A program made the position numbers and the translations under genes. From Mogibacterium neglectum (lineage in GTDB: Bacteria > Bacillota > Clostridia > Peptostreptococcales > Anaerovoracaceae): a stretch of DNA of 64,000 nucleotides. Every line of letters begins with the position of its first letter. Within the stretch, counting starts at the first letter, position 1. The stretch spans positions 620,001 through 684,000 of the forward strand of contig NZ_CP128647.1 in assembly GCF_030644205.1 (NCBI RefSeq), read 5' to 3'. The notes below the pieces were generated by a model, which was not told where the DNA came from, did not search any database, and saw only the letters and a list, made by a program, of their open reading frames with translations. This document shows, piece by piece, positions 17,258 through 25,933 of the stretch.

Positions 17258-19625
17258 GAAGGTTTTAAATCTTCTGGAATACAACAAAATAATAGACCTT
17301 CTTTCCGCTCAGGCTGGGGCAGTTCTTGCGCGAGAACGCATTAATGGATTTGCGCCTATGTCAAATATGCGGATGGTTAAGGAAGCATTAACGGAAACTA
17401 CGGAAGCAGTTTCCGTTATTCTATATAAAGGCAGCATTCCGGTTGGAGAAATAGGGAACATCAATGGCTTTCTAGACATAGTAAGCAAGGGCAGATCATT
17501 AACGATGAGGGAGCTTCTTGCTATCAATCGTAGCCTAGCTGGTGCAAGGGAAGTCAAGGACTTCCTTTCTTCTGATGTTCCTGAAATTCCTATGATTAAT
17601 GAGATAAATTCACTAATTGTTCCAAATACCAAGCTTGAGAGTGAAATAAACCGTTGCATACTGTCTGAAGATGAGATGTCTGATAATGCATCGCCTGAAT
17701 TAAATAAAATTAGACGTGAAATCAGGAATAAAAATGAGAATATACACCGAAAAATCGACAGCTATAGGGGTGTAGGAAATAACAATTCATATCTGCAAGA
17801 TGCGATTGTAACCTTAAGAAATGGTAGGTATGTAATTCCTGTTAAGCGTGAATATAGCAGCAAAGTGCCGGGGCTCATCCATGACCAGTCTAAAACAGGT
17901 GCTACGTTTTTTATCGAACCACAGGCTATAGTAAGTTTAAATAATGAGTTAAGAGAACTGGAATTAGCTGAGCAACGAGAAATTGAACACATTTTACAGA
18001 TGCTATCTGATAGGGTTAGCGAGCATTATAACGATCTCAAGAATAATCAAGAATTGCTTATAAAGCTTGATGTCATCAATGCAAAGGGAAGACTTTCGAT
18101 AGCGATGGATGCTGTGTCACCAAAGCTTAATCTAGATGGGTATCTAGATATTTGCGCAGGAAGACACCCACTTCTGGACAGGGAAAAGGTGGTACCAATT
18201 GACGTAAGCCTTGGTGATGGATACGATACACTTTTGATTACAGGTCCCAATACAGGTGGTAAGACTGTAACACTTAAGACCATCGGGCTGTTTATTCTAA
18301 TGACGGAGTCAGGTCTACATATTCCGTGTCATGAGGAGAGCAATATCCCTCTCTTCAAGGAGGTCTATGCTGAAATAGGAGATGAACAGAGCATCGAAAA
18401 TAATCTGAGTACATTTTCCTCTCATATGCTCAATACGGCAAATATTATTGCAAATGCAGATAATGAATCACTCGTGCTACTCGACGAAGTTGGCTCTGGA
18501 ACTGATCCCACTGAAGGAGCAGCACTTGGTGTTGCGATGCTTGAAGCCTTGAAAGAAAAAGGTGCACACATCGTTGCAACTACACACTATACGGAGCTCA
18601 AGAAATATGCAATTTCAACAGAGGGCGTTGAAAATGCATCGATGGAGTTTGATATGGATGCACTTGCACCTACATATAAGATAAAAGTGGGTCTTCCTGG
18701 AAAGTCTAACGCATTTGAAATATCTAGAAAGCTTGGTCTTGATTCCAATATTATCGATAGAGCGATATCCCTAATGAATGGAAGTGACCTCGAGTTTGAA
18801 GGGGCAGTTTCGAGAGTGGAGGAGGATAAAAAGGAAGTTGATTTAGCGCTTGAAGAAGCTCGCATCAAAGCAGCCGAAGCAGAGAAAAAACTTAAAGAAG
18901 CTGATGAAAAGCTTGCAAAAGCAAAGGAAAGTAAGCATAAGATAATTGAATCTGCAAAGGAAGAAGCGCGTGAAATTATCAGCGATGCAAATAGGACGGT
19001 CAATGAAGTGAGCAAAGAGCTCAGAAAGGCAGCTAAGGAGGGTATAAATAATTCTTCGGCAGTTGTTGCTGACAGTAAACGCAAGCTCAGAGAGAAATCA
19101 ATTGAAAATGCTATGACACCGCGCAGAGTTAAGAATACCAATATACCAAGGGCGGAGGATTTGAAGCCAGGCACTAGAATCAAGTTGCTTAAGCTTGGGC
19201 AGAATGGTGAAGTTGAAACTTCGCCTGATTCGTCAGGAAAACTGACAGTGAGAATCGGCGCGCTCAAGATGGGTGCAAAGATTAAAGATGTTATGATTAT
19301 AGAGGACAATAAGCCTGGAACAAAAGAACGTAAGCGTAGGGGCTACGCAAAGATGAATACGGATAAGGCTAAGTTGATTTCACCATGTATTAATGTCATC
19401 GGTAAAAACCTTGATGATGCTGAACTAGAGGTTAGTAAATACATAGATGATGCCTTCTTGTCGGGTATAAACGAGGTGCAGATTGTACATGGACGAGGTG
19501 AAGGTATACTTCGTGGCGGCATCAGAAGCATGCTTAAGCGCAACAAAAACATTAAGTCCATTGCAGGTGCTTCATATGACCAAGGTGGTGAAGGGGTTAC
19601 GGTAGTCACTTTTATAGACAAATAA
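17250..19625 (+). CDS. mutS2: Endonuclease MutS2 / RqcU-type ATPase
   Basis: MutS2 acts on recombination intermediates and on stalled or collided ribosomes in Firmicutes. 791 residues from ATG 17250, whose RBS GAGGCGAG lies inside the end of zapA. Order: core/clamp domains, ABC ATPase with Walker A GPNTGGKT (332-339), signature region STFSSHMLNTA and Walker B LVLLDEVGSGTDPTEG, then a long charged coiled coil (about 515-630), a KOW-like linker and the C-terminal Smr nuclease domain (NVIGKNLDDAELEVSKYID, QIVHGRGEGILR). No mismatch-recognition domain, as expected. The upstream in-frame extension to 17166 is inside zapA and rejected. Confidence 0.96.
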   Translation: MNKKVLNLLEYNKIIDLLSAQAGAVLARERINGFAPMSNMRMVKEALTETTEAVSVILYKGSIPVGEIGNINGFLDIVSKGRSLTMRELLAINRSLAGAREVKDFLSSDVPEIPMINEINSLIVPNTKLESEINRCILSEDEMSDNASPELNKIRREIRNKNENIHRKIDSYRGVGNNNSYLQDAIVTLRNGRYVIPVKREYSSKVPGLIHDQSKTGATFFIEPQAIVSLNNELRELELAEQREIEHILQMLSDRVSEHYNDLKNNQELLIKLDVINAKGRLSIAMDAVSPKLNLDGYLDICAGRHPLLDREKVVPIDVSLGDGYDTLLITGPNTGGKTVTLKTIGLFILMTESGLHIPCHEESNIPLFKEVYAEIGDEQSIENNLSTFSSHMLNTANIIANADNESLVLLDEVGSGTDPTEGAALGVAMLEALKEKGAHIVATTHYTELKKYAISTEGVENASMEFDMDALAPTYKIKVGLPGKSNAFEISRKLGLDSNIIDRAISLMNGSDLEFEGAVSRVEEDKKEVDLALEEARIKAAEAEKKLKEADEKLAKAKESKHKIIESAKEEAREIISDANRTVNEVSKELRKAAKEGINNSSAVVADSKRKLREKSIENAMTPRRVKNTNIPRAEDLKPGTRIKLLKLGQNGEVETSPDSSGKLTVRIGALKMGAKIKDVMIIEDNKPGTKERKRRGYAKMNTDKAKLISPCINVIGKNLDDAELEVSKYIDDAFLSGINEVQIVHGRGEGILRGGIRSMLKRNKNIKSIAGASYDQGGEGVTVVTFIDK

Positions 19626-19647
19626 TGAGCTTTAGCACTTTAATAGG

Positions 19648-19676
19648 TTACTAAAATACTAATTTTGATATATAAT
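19648..19676 (+). promoter_or_regulatory. Possible promoter before the DUF523 gene
   Basis: TATAAT at 19671-19676 with weak -35 TTACTA (19648-19653), 17 bp apart, 36 bp before the next start. Confidence 0.4.
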
Positions 19677-19711
19677 TAATTGATTAAAGATTTATACTGG
19701 AGGTTTTGTAA

Positions 19712-20185
19712 ATGTTCGTCGTTAGCAGCTGCCTTGTGGGCAATAATTGCAAATATAATGGCGGTAGTAACTATAATGAGGAAGTTGTTGAATTTTGCCG
19801 TAATCACAATGTTGTTCTAGTGTGTCCAGAGATTTTAGGTGGCCTTAAATCACCAAGACTGCCAGCAGAGCAACAGTGCACGAAAAAAATTGATGGTAAT
19901 TTAGAGATTCGCGTCATCGATAAGGGAGGTAACGACCTTACGGAACCTTTCCATAAAGGAGCTATGATATCGCTAGAATTAGCACTTAGGCGGGCAGACG
20001 AGCTAGGCGAAGAAATAGAAGGAGCTATCCTTAAGGCTAATAGTCCATCTTGCGGAAGTGACCAGATTTATGATGGAACATTTACAAGTAGCTTGATTTC
20101 TGGAGATGGCATCTTTGCCAATCTTCTTAAAGAACAAGGGATTCCAGTTGTGAGTGAGAAAAATTTCAAAGAAAACATATTATAA
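19712..20185 (+). CDS. DUF523 family protein
   Basis: 157 residues matching the DUF523 pattern: SSCLVGNNCKYNGGSNYN at the N-terminus, CPEILGGLKSPRLPAE, FHKGA and ILKANSPSCGSDQIYDGTF. Conserved cysteines at both ends (CLVGxxCKY and SPSCG) suggest metal or cluster binding, which is inference; no biochemical function is firmly assigned to the family. RBS GGAGG lies 9 bp before ATG 19712. argS follows 18 bp downstream. Confidence 0.9.
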   Translation: MFVVSSCLVGNNCKYNGGSNYNEEVVEFCRNHNVVLVCPEILGGLKSPRLPAEQQCTKKIDGNLEIRVIDKGGNDLTEPFHKGAMISLELALRRADELGEEIEGAILKANSPSCGSDQIYDGTFTSSLISGDGIFANLLKEQGIPVVSEKNFKENIL

Positions 20186-20203
20186 AGAGGAGAAGTCCGG
20201 GTA

Positions 20204-21922
20204 ATGATCGACTATAAGGTACAGATTGCACAAATTATTGCTAAGCAGGAAATTAGATTAACTGCCGAAGAAATTGCTGAGATGATTGAGATTCCAACCG
20301 ATTCTAAGAATGGTGATTTTGCATTTCCTTGCTTTAGATTGGCAAAGACTATGCGAAAAGCGCCTCAGATGATTGCCGCTGATATTGCATCGGCTATCGA
20401 AGCTGAATCTATCTTTGATAAGGTTGAACAGGTGAATGCGTATGTGAATATGTTTATCTGCAAGGATGCTTTTGTGCGAAATATCATTTCAGAAGTTATT
20501 TCCCTCGGACGAGAATATGGTAAATCTGATGTTGGTGACGGGAAGAAAGTAATAGTAGAGTTTTCATCTCCTAATATCGCTAAGCCGTTCCATATTGGAC
20601 ATATCAGGAGTACCGTTATTGGTAATTCCATTTACAAGCTGTACAATGCAACTGGCTATGATGTAGTTAGAATCAACCACCTCGGTGACTACGGCACGCA
20701 GTTTGGAAAGATGATAGTTGCCTACAGGCTTTGGGGCAGCGAGGAGGAACTCGAGAAAAATCCTATAAAATCACTTCTTAAGTATTATACGAAATTTCAT
20801 GAAGAAGCTGAAAAGGATCAGACTTTAGACGATAAGGCCAGAGAGACTTTTGCTAAGCTAGAAAATGGAGAACCCGAGGAAGTGGAGCTGTGGAAAAGAT
20901 TTAGAGAACTCAGCCTCGAAGAGTTCAGCAGAGTCTATAAGATGCTTGACATCGAGTTTGATTCGTATGCAGGTGAGAGTTTCTATTCTGACAAGATGCC
21001 TGCTGTTCTGCAGGAACTAAAGGACAAGAACCTCATGCATGAGTCGAGGGGGGCACAGATTGTTGACCTTGAAGATTATGATATGCCTCCGGCTGTTATC
21101 ACTAAGTCTGACGGTTCAAGTCTGTATGCTACTAGAGATATTGCTGCAGCTATATACAGAAAGCAGCATTACGATTTCTACAAGAACATCTATGTAGTAG
21201 CAACTCAGCAGAATCTACATTTTAAACAGTGGAAACAGGTTCTATCACTTATGGGATATGAGTGGGAAAAAGACTGTATTCATGTTCCATTTGGTCTTGT
21301 TAGCCTTGAAGAAGGGACGATGTCAACTCGTAAGGGCAGGGTGGTATTCTTAGAGGATGTTCTTAAAAAGGCTGTTGAGAAGACTAGAGAGATAATCTCC
21401 GAGAAGAATACAAGTGGTATTGATATCGACGAGATTTCTAAAGAAGTAGGTATAGGTGCGGTTATATTCCAAGAATTATCTAACAATAGGATTAAAGATT
21501 ACGTATTCTCATGGGATAAAATTCTTAACTTTGATGGGGAGACAGGACCTTATGTTCAGTATACACATGCTAGAGCATCTAGTGTCCTTAGAAATGCATC
21601 AAGTGAGGAATTAGACAGGATTAAGAACTGTGATATCAGTAATTTCAGCTATGTAACATCGGATAGTGCTTATGAGCTAACTAAGCTGATTTATAGGGTG
21701 CCAGAAGTAATAAGAGAGGCTGCAGCTAAGTATGAGCCATCAATTCTAACAAGACATCTGATAGATATCGCGCAGAGCTTTAATAGGTTCTATCATGATG
21801 AACATATTTTAGTGGATAATGAAGAAGAGAAAGTTGAAAAGCTAGCGCTAGTATATGCTTCTAAGGTTACAATTGCCAATTGCTTAGCGATTTTGGGTAT
21901 AAAAGCGCCAGATAAAATGTAG
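20204..21922 (+). CDS. argS: Arginyl-tRNA synthetase
   Basis: Charges tRNA-Arg. 572 residues. N-terminal Add-1 domain, then the class I catalytic core with SPNIAKPFHIGHIRST (HIGH at 130-133), GDYGTQFGKMI, and MSTRKGR (373-379) as the KMSKS-equivalent, followed by the anticodon-binding DALR domain (QYTHARASSVLRNA and RFYHDEHIL). RBS AAGAGGAG precedes ATG 20204. The length is normal and no lesion is seen. Confidence 0.97.
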   Translation: MIDYKVQIAQIIAKQEIRLTAEEIAEMIEIPTDSKNGDFAFPCFRLAKTMRKAPQMIAADIASAIEAESIFDKVEQVNAYVNMFICKDAFVRNIISEVISLGREYGKSDVGDGKKVIVEFSSPNIAKPFHIGHIRSTVIGNSIYKLYNATGYDVVRINHLGDYGTQFGKMIVAYRLWGSEEELEKNPIKSLLKYYTKFHEEAEKDQTLDDKARETFAKLENGEPEEVELWKRFRELSLEEFSRVYKMLDIEFDSYAGESFYSDKMPAVLQELKDKNLMHESRGAQIVDLEDYDMPPAVITKSDGSSLYATRDIAAAIYRKQHYDFYKNIYVVATQQNLHFKQWKQVLSLMGYEWEKDCIHVPFGLVSLEEGTMSTRKGRVVFLEDVLKKAVEKTREIISEKNTSGIDIDEISKEVGIGAVIFQELSNNRIKDYVFSWDKILNFDGETGPYVQYTHARASSVLRNASSEELDRIKNCDISNFSYVTSDSAYELTKLIYRVPEVIREAAAKYEPSILTRHLIDIAQSFNRFYHDEHILVDNEEEKVEKLALVYASKVTIANCLAILGIKAPDKM

Positions 21923-21933
21923 AGGAGACAACG

Positions 21934-23463
21934 ATGAAGCTATTGCTCAGTACAGTCAAGACGGATTGCTTTGATTCAAAGCTAGCACTCAAGAACATGT
22001 ATAATGTCGTTGGGAACTCACCATTAGAGGTAACTCTCAGGGAGTTTGAATTGAGTGAAACTGACCAGAGGATTTATGAAGAGTTGCTGGATGAGAAGTA
22101 TAGTATTCTGTATTTCCATGCTGATGCAATCAATGAATCCAAGATAGTGCATATTTGCGAGATGATTAAGAAGGCTATTCCGAGCTGCATCACAGTGGTA
22201 GGTGGCACAGAAGTGAGCTTTGAAACTCGCGAGTTCATGCTAGCACACTCAGAGGTGGACTACGTTTTCCGCGGTGAAGGCGAAAAGATCCTATTTGACT
22301 TCGTGCGTTCAATTATTACGTACAGTTTTGATTTCGAGAGCATAGATGGATTAGCTTACAGAGAGAATGACGAAATTCTTGTAAATAAGATTGGTGAACC
22401 GATTCGTTACGAAGATATTCCATTTGCATATGATAAGTTTGGAGTTCAGCAAGGTGAAACGGTATATTACGAATCGTCTAGAGGGGTTCCCGATACCTGT
22501 CATTACTCTCAGTACATGCCGGGGGTATCGCTGCGTTCATTATCTCTAAACAGAATTTGTAATGAACTCAGATATTTCCTTGTCAAGAAAGTTGGGAAGG
22601 TAGAATTTGTAGAAAAGTGGTTCAATTACGATGTTTCGAGAGCATATAGAATCTGGGAGTACCTTATCAACAACGATAATGGTGTCACATCGTTCTCATT
22701 CGATGTGAATGGTGATTTGTTAGATGAGGAAACGGTTGAACTACTTAGCGAGGCAAGACATGGTTTATTCCACTTCGATATAGATATTGAGAGTACCAAT
22801 GCAGTTGCACTAGCGGCAGCTGGGCGTAAGGAAAATATTTATCAGCTTATGTACAACGTATCTAAGCTTTTACAGAATAGCAAAGTCCATGTAAGAGTTG
22901 TACAGCGAGTAGGGCTGCCAGGGGAGACGATAGAATTATTTGAAAGATCGTTTAACAAGATATATAATCTTGGCGCTGATGAATTTGACATCGAAGTTCT
23001 ACGTATTAAGAAAGGAACGATGTTCAGACAAAAAGCAGATGAATTCGGCTATGAATACAGCAGAGGATATCCAAATGAAGTCATAACTAATGATTATATT
23101 TCGGCTGCAAATATAGTTAGAATCAAGCTAGTGGCTGAAACTGTAAGGACATTTGAGCATGGTTTTGAAAATTCTATTAGCAAGATTATGTTCGATGCAG
23201 GCATGAAGCCATTTGAGTTTTTTGATGGACTTACATCATTCATAATGGAAAACGATCTTTCGTGCAAGCTGGGTAAAGCAGAGAATCTGTATAGGATCAT
23301 ATATACTTTTGCTGCAGAGCTGTACGATAAAAATGAAGATACATTGAAACTGCAGGTCCTTCAGGAAGTTCTTCACAGCGATATGAATAACAATGTTTCG
23401 CAAGATGTGATTAGAAGATTAGAGCGTAAAGGTTGGGAAATACATGTCAAAGCAAAAATCTAA
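21934..23463 (+). CDS. B12-binding/radical-SAM-like protein with incomplete cluster motif
   Basis: 509 residues laid out like the B12-binding-domain radical SAM proteins with a C-terminal DUF4080-like region. The N-terminal cobalamin-type fold has SILYFHADAINESKI and VVGGTEVSFE, then VDYVFRGEGE. The segment YYESSRG-V185-PDT-C189-HY-S192 aligns with the usual ESSRGCPxxCxYC cluster motif, but Cys1 and Cys3 are Val and Ser. Later family-like segments remain (GLPGETIELFE, VLRIKKGTMFRQ). The frame is intact over 1.5 kb with RBS GAGGAG, so it looks maintained rather than decayed. Without three cysteines it should not hold a standard [4Fe-4S] cluster. It overlaps the TPR gene by 20 bp. Confidence 0.75.
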   Translation: MKLLLSTVKTDCFDSKLALKNMYNVVGNSPLEVTLREFELSETDQRIYEELLDEKYSILYFHADAINESKIVHICEMIKKAIPSCITVVGGTEVSFETREFMLAHSEVDYVFRGEGEKILFDFVRSIITYSFDFESIDGLAYRENDEILVNKIGEPIRYEDIPFAYDKFGVQQGETVYYESSRGVPDTCHYSQYMPGVSLRSLSLNRICNELRYFLVKKVGKVEFVEKWFNYDVSRAYRIWEYLINNDNGVTSFSFDVNGDLLDEETVELLSEARHGLFHFDIDIESTNAVALAAAGRKENIYQLMYNVSKLLQNSKVHVRVVQRVGLPGETIELFERSFNKIYNLGADEFDIEVLRIKKGTMFRQKADEFGYEYSRGYPNEVITNDYISAANIVRIKLVAETVRTFEHGFENSISKIMFDAGMKPFEFFDGLTSFIMENDLSCKLGKAENLYRIIYTFAAELYDKNEDTLKLQVLQEVLHSDMNNNVSQDVIRRLERKGWEIHVKAKI

Positions 23464-24451
23464 ACAGGATCGAATCGCAAAATACCTCCAGGATTTAAAT
23501 GGAGGTATTTTATTTGACGAGCTATCAGACAAATATTTAAAAGATGCGGGGGTGTTTGAAATACTTCACGGCATCCCTGTTCCTATTGCGGCTGGAGTGG
23601 GTGACGAACTTACAACACTGACAATCGCTTTTGGGATGGCGAGAGTTATCGGAGCAGATACTAACTTTGAATATAAGGATAATTATATCTCATATATCAA
23701 GTATATATTCGGAGAAGATGCGAGCAAAGCTCTTATTGCAGAGGGTGCTAAGTATGGGCAATCTAGAAAATATGAAGTTGCAGCAATGTTCTTTAGATCT
23801 GTATTGGTATTCGATCCGAAGTCACGGGATGCACTTTATCTATACGGCAGGGCTTGTAAGGATGCATATGAACAGGAAAAAGAAGATGAATCTTATGTAG
23901 GAAGTTTTAAAGCTGAATCACTTGAAGTCTTTGAACTTCTAACGATGATACATACTGACTTTGCTATGGGATATTACTTCCTTGGCTATGGATATGCAAA
24001 CATGGGACTATATACTAAAGCCAATCTTACATGGAAAACCTTTATAGAACTGACAGCAGCTTCTGGAGATACAGAAGTTGAAGAACTCCGTAGTGAGATT
24101 TCTGAAAGATTGGATACCCTTGAAGAACCTGTGAAGATAGAGGAGGGGGTAAACTGCGTACTTAGTGGAGATTACATGGGTGGTCTTGATATTCTATCTA
24201 AATACAAAGATGGGAAATACCGTGATTGGTGGCCTCTATGGTACTATATGGCGGTATGTGCGGCGTCTCTAGGCGAAGCAGAGTCAGCGATTGATTATTA
24301 CAAGCAGGCTCTGATTTACTCTCCTAGCAATACAGATATAATGGAAGAGTTAGCCTCTGTATATACTGCTATAGGAGATCAGGTGAATGCTTTAAAGTAC
24401 ATAAATAAGATAGATATAGTTAATAACAATATAGAACAAGAAAATTTCTAA
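23444..24451 (+). CDS. Tetratricopeptide-repeat protein
   Basis: 335 residues, no signal peptide or membrane segment. Helical repeats with TPR spacing: KYEVAAMFFRSVLVFDPKS / ALYLYGRACK, AMGYYFLGYGYANMGLYTKA and PLWYYMAVCAASLGEAESAI followed by DYYKQALIYSPS. The N-terminal about 110 residues (LFDELSDKYLKDAGVFEIL) are not recognised. It starts inside the end of the radical-SAM-like gene (20-bp overlap) and ends 9 bp before the next gene, so it is probably a cytoplasmic partner in the same operon. Function unknown. Confidence 0.8.
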   Translation: MSKQKSKQDRIAKYLQDLNGGILFDELSDKYLKDAGVFEILHGIPVPIAAGVGDELTTLTIAFGMARVIGADTNFEYKDNYISYIKYIFGEDASKALIAEGAKYGQSRKYEVAAMFFRSVLVFDPKSRDALYLYGRACKDAYEQEKEDESYVGSFKAESLEVFELLTMIHTDFAMGYYFLGYGYANMGLYTKANLTWKTFIELTAASGDTEVEELRSEISERLDTLEEPVKIEEGVNCVLSGDYMGGLDILSKYKDGKYRDWWPLWYYMAVCAASLGEAESAIDYYKQALIYSPSNTDIMEELASVYTAIGDQVNALKYINKIDIVNNNIEQENF

Positions 24452-24460
24452 GGAATTGGG

Positions 24461-25147
24461 ATGCAACATTTTTTTAGATATACTTTAGATGGTGATCCGA
24501 ACCTAAACATGAAACTCATATATGTGGGGCTAGTGATTGCAATAATTATCGCATATAGATATAGAAAAAATGATAAGTTACTGAAAATACTGCTAGCTAC
24601 TAATGTGATACTGCAGATTACGTTGTTCATCTGGTATCTGGGCTATAAAGAGCTTTTTATCATGGAAGGACTGCCTTTATATCACTGTAGGATTGCTGTG
24701 CTTATGATGGCAGTGGGATATGTGGCAAAAAGGCCAGTGATTACCAGATACTTTGCGTGGTTAGGAATAATAGGCACCGTCATAGCATTCGGTGTACCAG
24801 ATCCGTCTGACTATTTGTGGCCACATCTTACGAATATTACATTTATATGTACTCATTACCTAATCACTATGAATTCACTTATTATTATCTCTAAGAAGGA
24901 GGTAAGGCTGAATTTAAAGAACGTAGTGGTGATCACATTCATTATGAATTTGGTTATTATGATTGCAAATGCGATTCTTGGAAGTAATTATAGTTACCTA
25001 ATGGAATTACCTCCATCACTTCCTATCAGTATTAATAAGTATGTTATATTCACATTAATGACTATACTTCTCGTAATTGGCGAAATGGCTCTCGATAATA
25101 TTTATTTATTAATAACAAATAAAAGTGTAAGCGACCTAAGTGCATAG
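24461..25147 (+). CDS. YwaF-like (TIGR02206) integral membrane protein
   Basis: 228 residues with about seven hydrophobic segments. Family-like features: EGLPLYHCRIAVLMM after the third segment, YFAWLGIIGTVIAFGVPD, and TNITFICTHYLITMNSLIII with its conserved His in a membrane segment. Related to Bacillus YwaF, whose role is not settled. RBS AAGGAATTGGG precedes ATG 24461. Its stop lies inside a hairpin (25131-25160), and the operon appears to end here before the tRNA promoter. Confidence 0.75.
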   Translation: MQHFFRYTLDGDPNLNMKLIYVGLVIAIIIAYRYRKNDKLLKILLATNVILQITLFIWYLGYKELFIMEGLPLYHCRIAVLMMAVGYVAKRPVITRYFAWLGIIGTVIAFGVPDPSDYLWPHLTNITFICTHYLITMNSLIIISKKEVRLNLKNVVVITFIMNLVIMIANAILGSNYSYLMELPPSLPISINKYVIFTLMTILLVIGEMALDNIYLLITNKSVSDLSA

Positions 25148-25160
25148 ACGTCTAGGTCGC
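25131..25160 (+). terminator. Hairpin spanning the stop of the YwaF-like gene
   Basis: GCGACCTA (25131-25138) pairs with TAGGTCGC (25153-25160). It is not followed by a T-run, so termination would be weak. It could stabilise the mRNA end. Confidence 0.4.
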
Positions 25161-25188
25161 CATAAAGGAGCGATTTATATAAAATCGC

Positions 25189-25217
25189 TTGACAGTATAA
25201 TATGTGTAGTGTAAAAT
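25189..25217 (+). promoter_or_regulatory. Promoter of the Asn-Leu-fMet tRNA operon, with hairpin abutting the -35
   Basis: Consensus TTGACA (25189-25194) and TAAAAT (25212-25217) 17 bp apart, 27 bp before tRNA-Asn. An inverted repeat AGCGATTT-atata-AAATCGCT (25169-25189) ends on the first base of the -35, an arrangement that could serve as an operator. No T-run follows it. Confidence 0.85.
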
Positions 25218-25244
25218 AAGGAAGTCGCAAATGCGGGATGATGT

Positions 25245-25319
25245 TCCGAGGTAGCTCAATGGCAGAGCAACCGGCTGTTAACCGGTAGGTTGTGGGTTCG
25301 AGCCCCACCCTCGGAGCCA
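25245..25319 (+). tRNA. tRNA-Asn (GTT)
   Basis: Acceptor TCCGAGG pairs with CCTCGGA; anticodon loop CTGTTAA gives GTT; TTCGAGC T-loop; CCA encoded. First gene of a three-tRNA operon. Confidence 0.97.
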
Positions 25320-25329
25320 TTGAATTTGT

Positions 25330-25418
25330 GCCGGAATGGCGGAATTGGCAGACGCCCGGGACTTAAAATCCCGTGAGAAGTGATTCTCGTACCGGTTCGA
25401 CCCCGGTTTCCGGCACCA
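25330..25418 (+). tRNA. tRNA-Leu (TAA)
   Basis: Class II tRNA of 89 nt with the long variable arm (GAGAAGTGATTCTC). Acceptor GCCGGAA/TTCCGGC, anticodon loop CTTAAAA gives TAA, encoded CCA. Confidence 0.97.
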
Positions 25419-25429
25419 TTTATAGATAT

Positions 25430-25505
<76 letters not shown>

Positions 25506-25515
25506 ACGAAAAGTA

Positions 25516-25545
25516 ACGACTTCAGAGTAATCTGAAGTCGTTTTT
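25516..25545 (+). terminator. Terminator of the tRNA operon
   Basis: ACGACTTCAGA (25516-25526) and TCTGAAGTCGT (25531-25541) form a perfect 11-bp stem with a 4-base loop, followed by a T-run to 25545. Confidence 0.93.
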
Positions 25546-25617
25546 AGTATAAAAATAATTATTATTTAATATCTTGTTTTCTGATAAAGTAATTTGCTTT
25601 GCAACTATAACTCGAAA

Positions 25618-25805
25618 ATGATGTATTTTGATATGAGTAAAAAAACAATTAATAAATCTTATGTCTATGGTAAGTATGAAGATAAGCTTCTAAAAGAAAA
25701 GACTTTAAAATTGGATTATGTGAATATCGTAAACCGATTATCTCATTAAATTTTGAAAAAGAAAATATGGTAGAGTTCGTGCTAAAATACGACCTTGAGT
25801 TATGA
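25618..25805 (+). pseudogene. Possible frameshifted small gene remnant
   Basis: From ATG 25618 a frame reads MMYFDMSKKTINKSYVYG and continues to KLLKEK, then stops at 25749. Shifting frame in the A-rich stretch near 25690-25705 lets it continue as KDFKIGLCEYRKPIISLNFE to a TGA at 25803. The joined product (about 62 residues) looks more protein-like than either frame alone. No RBS and no family recognised. The rest of 25546-25933 is AT-rich non-coding DNA apart from the palindrome at 25828. Confidence 0.3.
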
Positions 25806-25827
25806 TGTTATTTGTAAGGAGTTGTCA

Positions 25828-25865
25828 ATAATGTATGCTGCAGCTTTTGCTACAGCATACATTAT
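25828..25865. terminator. Perfect 13-bp palindromic hairpin
   Basis: ATAATGTATGCTG (25828-25840) and CAGCATACATTAT (25853-25865) are perfect complements with a 12-base loop. It sits downstream of the minus-strand exonuclease gene and could end transcripts from either side, although the T-runs are short. Confidence 0.45.
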
Positions 25866-25933
25866 TTCTATCATATAGTGAATATTTTAATACAACTGAA
25901 AAATGCAAAGCTCATATAATCAGCATATATAGT

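Noticed and set aside
18587-19309. 240-codon open frame on the minus strand
   Set aside because: It lies inside mutS2, opposite its charged coiled-coil region; the Ser/Leu-rich translation is the usual antisense shadow of Lys/Glu-rich codons, and no RBS precedes it.
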